This document shows positions 34,978 to 45,900 of a stretch of DNA of 64,000 nucleotides, piece after piece. The stretch is from positions 9,242,559 to 9,306,558 of the forward strand of contig JAQNBH010000004.1 of the NCBI GenBank assembly GCA_028752905.1, in the 5' to 3' direction. Origin of the DNA: Cladorhizidae sp. MBARI D1340-BT2 (taxonomy: Eukaryota > Porifera > Demospongiae > Poecilosclerida > Cladorhizidae). The notes below the pieces were generated by a model that searched no databases, had not been told where the DNA came from, and saw only the letters and a program-made list of their open reading frames with translations. The position numbers and the translations under genes were made by a program. The stretch's first letter is position 1. Every line of letters starts with the position of its first letter.

Positions 34978-36180
34978 TAGCAATACACTTTGGGAGATTG
35001 ACGCACTGCTTTGTTTATTATTAGCTATCAAGTGAGGATCTTCTTGGCCACCTCCCTAAACTAAAATGACGTAATCGATTCAAAGTCCTGGGAGGGGAGC
35101 GGTTCTTGAACACGTGCTACCATTTGCGGACGTTGAAAAGCTTTTTTGAGGTAGTGCAGCAACCGAAAGGAATAAATTGTGCTGAATTGAGTACAAGCAT
35201 GAACATTGCTATTAAGGTGATTGCTTTTATATACAGAAGATGGCTTCGCTTTGTAAAAACAAAATTCTTAGCTATTGCTGATGAACTTTATAATGTCTGC
35301 TGAAGAGTGGAAAGCAATATATATATAGTGAATTTCCGGGGTGGCTCCTGCTGTTGTAGGTTGGGGGTCAAGGGGATGGCGAGCAAGGAGCAAGCGTGCT
35401 GAATTTTTTTTACACGACCTTTTAAAGCCACAACTTTTAATCATATTCAAACTCAAGCAAATTACAATCACACCAGTCACACCAATCACACCAAGGAAGT
35501 TGACGGGTAGTATGGGGTAAACTTTACAGGCAACTATATATATAGAGCATGCAACTCCTCTCACACCCCTTATGCAGTCTCCCTTGACTTATATATTAGA
35601 AGGTACTTTGCTCACTTATATATGCCTTGGGTTTTTATGATTATCACTTCAATTTTGCAAGATGGCTTTTCAATGCATGTGCTTGATGTATACTCCTAAT
35701 TTAATCTTGGTACTATTGAGCCTGTTAAGGCCACCACATATATACAGCAGTGTGTCGTCACTTGTAAAAGAACAGCAATAATAAGGACGACATCACTCTT
35801 GGGTGACAAGGTGAGGTGTGGTATGGCATTGCAGCCGAGAGGTCCCTAGAGTGGGGAGACTTGTATATCTGTTGGCTTGTATATCTGTTGGGGTGCAACA
35901 ATGCCACTTGGAAGAACTCTTTCATAATTTACTTTTGAGCTTTATCCAACATCCGTACAGACATTCACATTCCCAACATATTCTATATACATATACCATA
36001 CCTGATGCCTGTCCAGGGCACATTTGTCAAGATAACTATTTCATGTGTGTGTTAAGTATTTGCAACAGTCAAGACACTGATCCTCTGTCATTGTAATGTA
36101 AAGTTGATGTTATACAGTTTTGCACAATGATGGATGTCCTGCAACCCCTTCCCCCCCTCACATACCACTCCCTTGGCAAT
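34978..36180. other. Upstream flank of the 727-aa gene; no other gene seen
   Basis: This interval should hold the 5' UTR and promoter of the minus-strand gene, but I saw no convincing TATA or initiator element. Short frames at 35106-35303, 35268-35564 and 35818-36096 lack motifs. Confidence 0.45.
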
Positions 36181-36640
36181 ATACATGCATCAGAGGAAAA
36201 ACAGTCGAGACCAGAACAAGCTCATGCACATTTGATTTCTGGAAGTTCTTCTCCAAAGCTCTCTGGACAATGCCATAGTCGGTCTTGAACAACATCGCCA
36301 GCTCCCATGTGCCACTTCTTGTTCACCTTCCACTGGTAGCTATGTCTCGGGAGTCATATTGTTGGGTTGTGGGTAGCCTCATGTACCCGGACACTTTATC
36401 AATCAAATGCACTGGAATGTCGCATTTGGTGAACTCCATTCTATGAAACAAATGAAGGATAATCTTTTCACCCAACTTAAAATGTAAAATAGTTTACCAT
36501 CGAGATCGACTATATATTTGCATTTAACATCACTGGCACCTGCACTCTCATATTCAAGAAAAATAGATGGAAACTTGCATGAGATGTAGATGCTATTCCT
36601 AAAACCCACCTACTTCAGAAATACAAACAGAATGCAGTAA
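36181..36640 (-). other. Unrecognised open stretches, possibly an old gene fragment
   Basis: The minus strand reads MEFTKCDIPVHLIDKVSGYM near 36435-36375 and, after a stop, ELAMLFKTDYGIVQRALEKN near 36310-36250. Composition is protein-like but no family is recognised and stops interrupt it. Confidence 0.3.
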
Positions 36641-37134
36641 TGGGCTCTCCAATATCTGTAGAGCTAGCCAGCCATTTCTTTGAGGAATTGGCACTTACTA
36701 CTGCGCCAAGATTTTGGACGAGAAGTAGTGGATGACACATTGCATAAGGGGAGAGAACAGGAATTGTTAGACCATCTGAGACAACATCAGACCATCCATA
36801 AACGTTACCAAGTGGATGATCCAAGTGGACAGATCATTGCCCTTTCTGGACTGCTATTTACAGCCGCAGTTCAGATAAAAACACTCATGGACGACACGGA
36901 GAGATATATACCCCGATTATAAGTCTCATCAACCTATCCATGTCAGAAGACGAGTTGCAAAGACCTTATACGATAGAACCGGGAGAGTGTTGATGGCAAA
37001 GGAGGGCGAATATATTCAAGGAAAATCAATTGAATAAGTTCTTATTCTTCGTTAACCGCAAGCTTTCATCGACTATCCTGTTGGCACATCTAAATTAGAT
37101 CACCATTACAACAGCCTGGATTCTAAGAAGGATG

Positions 37135-37495
37135 TTACAGTAGTAGTTCCTTGAGTAGCAGAGATGAGTGAAGATTTCAGGAGGGTCTGCAGAAAGTTCA
37201 ACATCGGAGTAGCTTTCAGATCAGAAAGGACTCTGAAGGTACAACTTTAGCAGAGTCAAGGATGAATTTACAAGCTGTAAACACTAATGTGGTACCACAT
37301 CCCTTGCAGATGTAGGAAGTGGTGATACATGGCGAGACCAACAGAAGACTGGAGACCAGAATGAAAGATCATCTAAAAAAGTGTGCTAAAGAAGTCTGCA
37401 ATTGCCGAGCATGTATGGGACAATGGACAACCTATCTTGTGGGAGGAAGCCACCATCTTAGACCGGCCAGAAGACAGAAAAAAATTCTAGTGAAA
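37135..37495 (+). pseudogene. Penelope-like element ORF remnant with GIY-YIG endonuclease
   Basis: Upstream, SEDFRRVCRKFNIGVAFRSE (about 37165-37225) matches the segment that precedes the endonuclease in Penelope-like elements. Next comes VIHGETNRRLETRMKDHLKK (about 37322-37382), the GET-RRL-TR-EH block of the GIY-YIG domain. After a frameshift, IAEHVWDNGQPILWEEATIL and DRPEDRKKF follow to a stop near 37488. These domains are typical of animal Penelope-like retroelements. Several stops and at least one frameshift show it is dead. Reverse-transcriptase sequence further upstream is too decayed to call. Confidence 0.82.
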
Positions 37496-37980
37496 AAGCA
37501 TTGCACCAGCCTATAATTACACAACTTAGAGACGTAACCATTGTTTGCACATTCGTGTAGGTTGCATTGCAGGTATGAGATCACCAGTTTGACAGACACT
37601 GCCATGCTCAGTTATATTTCCTTGGCTCCTCTGCTTCTCCCCCATAAAATTGACAGTGCTGGCATGTGAATATAATGTGAAAAGAAAATTGTGCTAGGGG
37701 CAGCACAGTGAACTGTCAGTCCATATTAGCCTGCAGATTTTTTAGGTCAGGGGACCTTGCTCTTCATCAATTTTCACACACACACAGTCACAATGGCACT
37801 GAAAGCCAGCATTTTCTTATGCTTGTTCTAATTTGTAGGCAATTTTTCGGATACCAAGAACTCCAAATTTCTACAGCTACACCACTTGCTATACATAACA
37901 CCTTAAAAAGGGCCTCATAAAAGGAGGGGAGGGACAGCGGAAATTTCAACCCACCCCCCTCCATCAAGTATATATATTTC

Positions 37981-38085
37981 CTCTCAATGAACTCTCAGTT
38001 GACATAACATTAAAAGCACCTTCTCAATAATCAACTTTAAATTGTATTTGCTCTAGGGAATACAATTTGAAGTTGATTATTGAGG
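37981..38085. repeat. Fold-back repeat without core
   Basis: CTCTCAATGAACTCTCAG is followed by near-perfect inverted arms of about 26 bp (38023-38048 and 38058-38084, with CTCAATAATCAACTT and AAGTTGATTATTGAG) around a 9-base loop. It is the shortest member of the family at 38839. Confidence 0.8.
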
Positions 38086-38838
38086 CGACTTTAGCATATA
38101 TATATTTATTGCTTTATCTCTTCAAAGGGAACACCATGACCCATTCTGGTCCCTCCCACCTTTGTTCCAGGGCGTTGCCTTCTCTGTATAAACACTACAA
38201 TCCTACACAAGATAATGATAGGCTTGCCATGTATATTAATATTACATAAACGATGTGTAAACGATGTGTGAATTGGCTGTATGTGCTCATACATAATGAA
38301 TCATTCAATGATGCGGAATTCCACGCCATCACTTTCCATGTGCTTTTGCTAAATCTTTTTTTCTTGCAGCGTCTTTCTGGAACCTGTGGCAAAACAAAGA
38401 TGAGTATGGCTTATAAATAATCATATACAAATCCTCATCTTCAGAGCCATTAACAGATATATCTGCACATGCAATTTCCATGTTTCCGAAGACAGCCATC
38501 CACTCATAATAACACATCTAGGCAAGCATGATCCCACGATACACAATTCAAGCTCATTGCAAGCTGTTTGCTAGTGAGGCAGCAAAGCACCAATGAATGT
38601 AGACGGCTTCGCTATCGAGAGCTTAACAAATGTTTAAGCTTGTGTACTGTTGCTAGAGCCGAGCCAGTACTAAAACATACCCCTACGAAACCCGAAGACT
38701 GTGCTATTCCAGGCTGCTAGATAATGACTAGTCAGTCTTTCAGGGCTACATACATACTGCCATACCACCTCACTTTATTTCACAAGGTCACCCACCCATA
38801 GCTGCTGTAAAGTGATATCATACAAAATGTGCAAAAAA

Positions 38839-39080
38839 CTCTCAATGAACTCTCAAGTTGACATAATAATATTACAATAACTTTCTCAAGAATCAACTTA
38901 AAATTGTACTCTCTCGACGTTTTGACTAGATTCTCTTTCCTGATGAAGGCTAGAAGAGCATCTAGTCATTATTCCTGATGAAGGCTAGAGCATCTAGTCA
39001 TTATTCCTGATGAAGGCTAGAGCATCTAGTTGAAACGTCAAGAAAGTACAAGTTCAAGTTGATTATTGAGAAGGTTATTG
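38839..39080. repeat. Fold-back element with three 32-bp core units
   Basis: Inverted arms of 56 bp at 38876-38931 and 39024-39079 flank three copies of a core with CCTGATGAAGGCTAGAGC and ATCTAGTCATTATT. The core is the reverse complement of the 32-bp satellite unit at 30-32 kb. The right arm begins ATCTAGTTGAAACGTC, so CTGATGA (39007-39013) and GAAAC (39032-39036) bracket a possible stem, a hammerhead-like layout. Confidence 0.85.
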
Positions 39081-39359
39081 CATACAAAAAATATTCCAGG
39101 TAATTCGTTTACTTGCACTGTCACTTGCTGTTTCCGTCACACAACTTACCAGTGGGGACTTCCAGTCAAATATTAGGCGTCCAGCTAAAGAATTAACTGT
39201 CAAGTGACGCAGAAAAACAAAAAGTGTTTTGAAACTTCGTGAGCCCTGGAGGAAATGTTAACCTGCGAAGTAGCAGATGCTAGACGACTCGGAAGAAGGT
39301 CAGAAGTCCCCTGAAAATGAGCAAGCAGTTCACTGGGAAACTATATGCAGCCGGCATGG

Positions 39360-39730
39360 TCACAGCCACTAGTGATTCCTTACCTAATGATAGGCCACTA
39401 GTGATTCCTTAGCTAATGATAGGCCACTAGTGATTCCTTAGCTAATGACAGGCCACTAGTGATTCCTTAGCTAATGATAGGCCACTAGTGATTCCTTAGC
39501 TAATGATATGCCACTAGTGATTCCTTAGCTAATGATAGGCCACTAGTTAGTGATTCCTTAGGCCACTAGTGATTCCTTAGCTAATGATAGGCCCCACTAG
39601 TGATACCATAGCTAATGATAGGCCACTAGTGATTCCTTAGCTAATGATAGGCCACTAGTGATTCCTTAGCTAATGACAGGCCACTAGTGATTCCTTAGCT
39701 AATGATAGGAATCGTCATAGCTACTAGTGA
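39360..39730 (-). repeat. 29-bp satellite, short array in inverted orientation, about 12 copies
   Basis: Units carrying GGCCACTAGTGATTCC and TTAGCTAATGATA are the exact reverse complement of the monomer that fills the window from 40085 on. A few truncated copies lie near 39545-39605. Confidence 0.95.
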
Positions 39731-40084
39731 TTCCTTGCTTGATGTTTTGAGAAATACTTTGTGTTAATGGCAGAGTTAGTATGCATGTGCGTAGCCATCA
39801 CTTTTTCAAACAACAGAGACCAGTGCTTCACAGCGATGAAACATAAGGACACCTAACAAGGTTACCAACAAGTGCAGAGCTTGACAACTAGTTACTAGGA
39901 GGGCCAAATAAGTCGGATAAGTAAACTCTCGATTTCACAATTTCTTTTACCTTATATATTTCATTTTACTGTATTAATGTGTCAAGAAAAGTCCCCAGTT
40001 CAGTCTTCCTGTGGTAAAATAGTAACTAGCTTCTCACTGACACAAAGTATTGCTCAAAACATCAAGCAAGTAGTAGCTGTGACC
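39731..40084. other. Spacer between opposed satellite arrays, with inverted edges
   Basis: The left edge CTTGCTTGATGTTTTGAG then AAATACTTTGTGT (about 39735-39768) is matched in reverse complement by ACACAAAGTATTGCTC then AAAACATCAAGCAAG (about 40039-40071), with one mismatch over about 32 bp. The middle is single-copy in this window and has no coding similarity. Confidence 0.85.
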
Positions 40085-42985
40085 ATGCCTATCATTAGCT
40101 ATGGAATCACTAGTGGCCTATCATTAGCAATGGAATCACTAGTGGCCTATCATTAGCTATGGAATCACTAGTGGCCTATCATTAGCTATGGAATCACAAG
40201 TGGCCTATCATTAGCTATGGAATCACTAGTGGCCTATCATTAGCTATGGAATCACTAGTGGCCTATCATTAGCTATGGAATCACTAGTGGCCTATCATTA
40301 GCTATGGAATCACAAGTGGCCTATCATTAGCTAAGGAATCACTAGTGGCCTATCATTAGCTATGGAATCACTAGTGGCCTATCATTAGCTATGGAATCAC
40401 TAGTGGCCTATCATTAGCTATGGAATCACAAGTGGCCTATCATTAGCTATGGAATCACTAGTGGCCTATCATTAGCTAAGGAATCACAAGTGGCCTATCA
40501 TTAGCTATGGAATCACTAGTGGCCTATCATTAGCTATGGAATCACAAGTGGCCTATCATTAGCTATGGAATCACTAGTGGCCTATCATTAGCTATGGAAT
40601 CACAAGTGGCCTATCATTAGCTATGGAATCACAAGTGGCCTATCATTAGCTAAGGAATCACAAGTGGCCTATCATTAGCTATGGAATCACTAGTGGCCTA
40701 TCATTAGCTAAGGAATCACAAGTGGCCTATCATTAGCTATGGAATCACTAGTGGCCTATCATTAGCTATGGAATCACAAGTGGCCTATCATTAGCTATGG
40801 AATCACTAGTGGCCTATCATTAGCTATGGAATCACTAGTGGCCTATCATTAGCTATGGAATCACTAGTGGCCTATCATTAGCTATGGAATCACTAGTGGC
40901 CTATCATTAGCTAAGGAATCACTAGTGGCCTATCATTAGCTATGGAATCACTAGTGGCCTATCATTAGCTATGGAATCACTAGTGGCCTATCATTAGCTA
41001 TGGAATCACTAGTGGCCTATCATTAGCTATGGAATCACTAGTGGCCTATCATTAGCTATGGAATCACAAGTGGCCTATCATTAGCTATGGAATCACTAGT
41101 GGCCTATCATTAGCTAAGGAATCACAAATGGCCTATCATTAGCTATGGAATCACTAGTGGCCTATCATTAGCTATGGAATCACTAGTGGCCTATCATTAG
41201 CTATGGAATCACAAGTGGCCTATCATTAGCTATGGAATCACAAGTGGCCTATCATTAGCTAAGGAATCACAAGTGGCCTATCATTAGCTATGGAATCACT
41301 AGTGGCCTATCATTAGCTAAGGAATCACAAGTGGCCTATCATTAGCTATGGAATCACTAGTGGCCTATCATTAGCTATGGAATCACAAGTGGCCTATCAT
41401 TAGCTATGGAATCACTAGTGGCCTATCATTAGCTATGGAATCACTAGTGGCCTATCATTAGCTATGGAATCACTAGTGGCCTATCATTAGCTATGGAATC
41501 ACAAGTAGCCTATCATTAGCTAAGGAATCACTAGTGGCCTATCATTAGCTATGGAATCACTAGTGGCCTATCATTAGCTATGGAATCACTTGTGGCCTAT
41601 CATTAGCTATGGAATCACAAGTGGCCTATCATTAGCTATGGAATCACTAGTGGCCTATCATTAGCTAAGGAATCACAAGTGGCCTATCATTAGCTATGGA
41701 ATCACTAGTGGCCTATCATTAGCTATGGAATCACAAGTGGCCTATCATTAGCTATGGAATCACTAGTGGCCTATCATTAGCTATGGAATCACAAGTGGCC
41801 TATCATTAGCTATGGAATCACAAGTGGCCCTATCATTAGCTAAGGAATCACAAGTGGCCTATCATTAGCTATGGAATCACTAGTGGCCCATTAGCTAAGG
41901 AATCACAAGTGGCCTATCATTAGCTATGGAATCACTAGTGGCCTATCATTAGCTATGGAATCACAAGTGGCCTATCATTAGCTATGGAATCACTAGTGGC
42001 CTATCATTAGCTATGGAATCACTAGTGGCCTATCATTAGCTATGGAATCACTAGTGGCCTATCATTAGCTATGGAATCACTAGTGGCCTATCATTAGCTA
42101 AGGAATCACTAGTGGCCTATCATTAGCTATGGAATCACTAGTGGCCTATCATTAGCTATGGAATCACTAGTGGCCTATCATTAGCTATGGAATCACTAGT
42201 GGCCTATCATTAACTATGGAATCACAAGTGGCCTATCATTAGCTATGGAATCACTAGTGGCCTATCATTAGCTATGGAATCACAAGTGGCCTATCATTAG
42301 CTAAGGAATCACAAGTGGCCTATCATTAGCTATGGAATCACAAGTGGCCTATCATTAGCTAAGGAATCACAAGTGGCCTATCATTAGCTAAGGAATCACA
42401 AGTGGCCTATCATTAGCTAAGGAATCACAAGTGGCCTATCATTAGCTATGGAATCACAAGTGGCCTATCATTAGCTATGGAATCACAAGTGGCCTATCAT
42501 TAGCTATGGAATCACAAGTGGCCTATCATTAGCTATGGAATCACAAGTGGCCTATCATTAGCTATGGAATCACAAGTGGCCTATCATTAGCTATGGAATC
42601 ACAAGTGGCCTATCATTAGCTATGGAATCACAAGTGGCCTATCATTAGCTATGGAATCACAAGTGGCCTATCACTATGGAATCACAAGTGGCCTATCATT
42701 AGCTAAGGGATCACAAGTGGCCTATCATAAGCTATGGAATCACAAGTGGCCTATCATTAGCTATGGAATCACAAGTGGCCTATCATTAGCTATGGAATCA
42801 CAAGTGGCCTATCATTAGCTATGGAATCACAAGTGGCCTATCATTAGCTATGGAATCACAAGTGGCCTATCATTAGCTATGGAATCACAAGTGGCCTATC
42901 ATTAGCTATGGAATCACAAGTGGCCTATCATTAGCTATGGAATCACAAGTGGCCTATCATTAGCTATGGAATCACAAGTGGCCTA
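40085..42985 (+). repeat. Satellite domain A: TATGG-type monomers
   Basis: Monomers here mainly read TAGCTATGGAATCAC, with CTAG and CAAG variants mixed in repeating order. A marker run (TAAGG/CAAG unit then TATGG/CTAG) occurs at 40651, 41260 and 41841, spacings 609 and 581 bp, i.e. 21 monomers and 20 monomers plus one base. The last 0.5 kb is almost pure TATGG/CAAG. Confidence 0.88.
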
Positions 42986-45900
42986 TCATTAGCTAAGGAA
43001 TCACTAGTGGCCTATCATTAGCTAAGGAATCACTAGTGGCCTATCATTAGCTAAGGAATCACTAGTGGCCTATCATTAGCTAAGGAATCACTAGTGGCCT
43101 ATCATTAGCTAAGGAATCACTAGTGGCCTATCATTAGCTAAGGAATCACTAGTGGCCTATCATTAGCTAAGGAATCACTAGTGGCCTATCATTAGCTAAG
43201 GAATCACTAGTGGCCTATAATTAGCTAAGGAATCACTAGTGGCCTATCATTAGCTAAGGAATCACTAGTGGCCTATCATTAGCTAAGGAATCACTAGTGG
43301 CTAAGGAATCACTAGTGGCCTATCATTAGCTATGGAATCACTAGTGGCCTATCATTAGCTAAGGAATCACTAGTGGCCTATCATTAGCTAAGGAATCACT
43401 AGTGACCTATCATTAGCTAAGGAATCACTAGTGGCCTATCATTAGCTAAGGAATCACTAGTGGCCTATAATTAGCTAAGGAATCACTAGTGGCCTATCAT
43501 TAGCTAAGGAATCACAAGTGGCCTATCATTAGCTAAGGAATTACAAGTGGCCTATCATTAGCTAAGGAATCACTAGTGGCCTATCATTAGCTAAGGAATC
43601 ACTAGTGGCCTATCATTAGCTAAGAAATCACTGGTGGCCTATCATTAGGTAAGGAATCACTAGTGGCCTATCATTAGCTAAGGAATCACAAGTGGCCTAT
43701 CTTAAGCTGAGGAATCACAAGTGGCCTATCATTAGCTGAGGAATCACAAGTGGCCTATCATTAGCTAAGGAATCACTAGTGGCCTATCATTAGCTAAGGA
43801 ATCACTAGTGGCCTATCATTAGCTAAGGAATCACTAGTGGCCTATCATTAGCTAAGGAATCACTAGTGGCCTGTCATTAGGTAAGGAATCACTAGTGGCC
43901 TGTCATTAGCTAAGGAATCACAAGTGGCCTATCATTAGCTAAGGAATCACTAGTGGCCTATCATTAGCTAAGGAATCACTAGTGGCCTATCATTAGCTAA
44001 GGAATCACTAGTGGACTATCATTAGCTAAGGAATAAATAGTGGCCTATCATTAGCTAAGGAATCACTAGTGGCCTATCATTAGCTATGGAATCACAAGTG
44101 GCCTATCATTAGCTATGGAATCACTAGTGGCCTATCATTAGCTAAGGAATCACTAGTGGCCTATCATTAGCTAAGGAATCACTAGTGGCCTATCATTAGC
44201 TAAGGAATCACTAGTGGCCTATCATTATCTAAGGAATCACTAGTGGCCTATCATTAGCTATGGAATCACAAGTGGCCTATCATTAGCTATGGAATCACTA
44301 GTGGCCTATCATTAGCTAAGGAATCACTAGTGGCCTATCATTAGCTAAGGAATCACTAGTGGCCTATCATTAGGTAAGGAATCACTAGTGGCCTATCATT
44401 AGCTAAGGAATCACTAGTGGCCTATCATTAGCTAAGGAATCACTAGTGGCCTATCATTAGCTAAGGAATCACTAGTGGCCTATCATTAGCTAACGAATCA
44501 CTAGTGGCCTATCATTAGCTAAGGAATCACTAGTGGCCTATCATTAGCTAAGGAATCACTAGTGGCCTATCATTAGCTAAGGAATCACTAGTGGCCTATC
44601 ATTAGCTAAGGAATCACTAGTGGCCTATCATTAGCTAAGGAATCACTAGTGGCCTATCATTAGCTAAGGAATCACTAGTGGCCTATCATTAGCTAAGGAA
44701 TCACTAGTGGCCTATCATTAGCTAAGGAATCACTAGTGGCCTATCATTAGCTAAGGAATCACTAGTGGCCTATCATTAGCTAAGGAATCACTAGTGGCCT
44801 ATCATTAGCTAAGGAATCACTAGCGGCCTATCATTAGCTAAGGAATCACAAGTGGCCTATCATTAGCCAAGGAATCACTAGTGGCCTATCATTAGCTAAG
44901 GAATCACTAGTGGCCTATCATTAGGTAAGGAATCACTAGTGGCCTATCATTAGGTAAGGAATCACTAGTGGCCTATCATTAGCTAAGGAATCACTAGTGG
45001 CCTATCATTAGCTAAGGTATCACAAGTGGCCTATCATTAGCTAAGGAATCACAAGTGGCCTATCATTAGCTGAGGAATCACAAGTGGCCTATCATTAGCT
45101 AAGGAATCACTAGTGGCCTATCATTAGCTAAGGAATCACTAGTGGCCTATCATTAGCTAAGGAATCACTAGTGGCCTATCATTAGCTAAGGAATCACTAA
45201 GGAATCACTAGTGGCCTGTCATTAGGTAAGGAATCACTAGTGGCCTGTCATTAGCTAAGGAATCACAAGTGGCCTATCATTAGCTAAGGAATCACTAGTG
45301 GCCTATCATTAGCTAAGGAATCACTAGTGGCCTATCATTAGCTAAGGAATCACTAGTGGCCTATCATTAGCTAAGGAATCACTAGTGGCCTGTCATTAGG
45401 TAAGGAATCACTAGTGGCCTGTCATTAGCTAAGGAATCACTAGTGGCCTGTCATTAGCTAAGGAATCACTAGTGGCCTATCATTAGCTATGGAATCACTA
45501 GTGGCCTATCATTAGCTAAGGAATCACTAGTGGCCTATCATTAGGTAAGGAATCACTAGTGGCCTATCATTAGCACTAGTGGCCTATCATTAGCTAAGGA
45601 ATCACTAGTGGCCTATCATTAGCTAAGGAAACACAAGTGGCCACATTAGCTAAGGAATCACTAGTGGCCTATCATTAGCTAAGGAATCACTAGTGGCCTA
45701 TCATTAGCTAAGGAATCACTAGTGGCCTATCATTAGCCAAGGAATCACTAGTGGCCTATCATTAGCTAAGGAATCACTAGTGGCCTATCATTAGCTAAGG
45801 AATCACTAGTGGCCTATCATTAGCTAAGGAATCACTAGTGGCCTATCATTAGCTAAGGAATCACTAGTGGCCTATCATTAGCTAAGGAATCACTAGTGGC

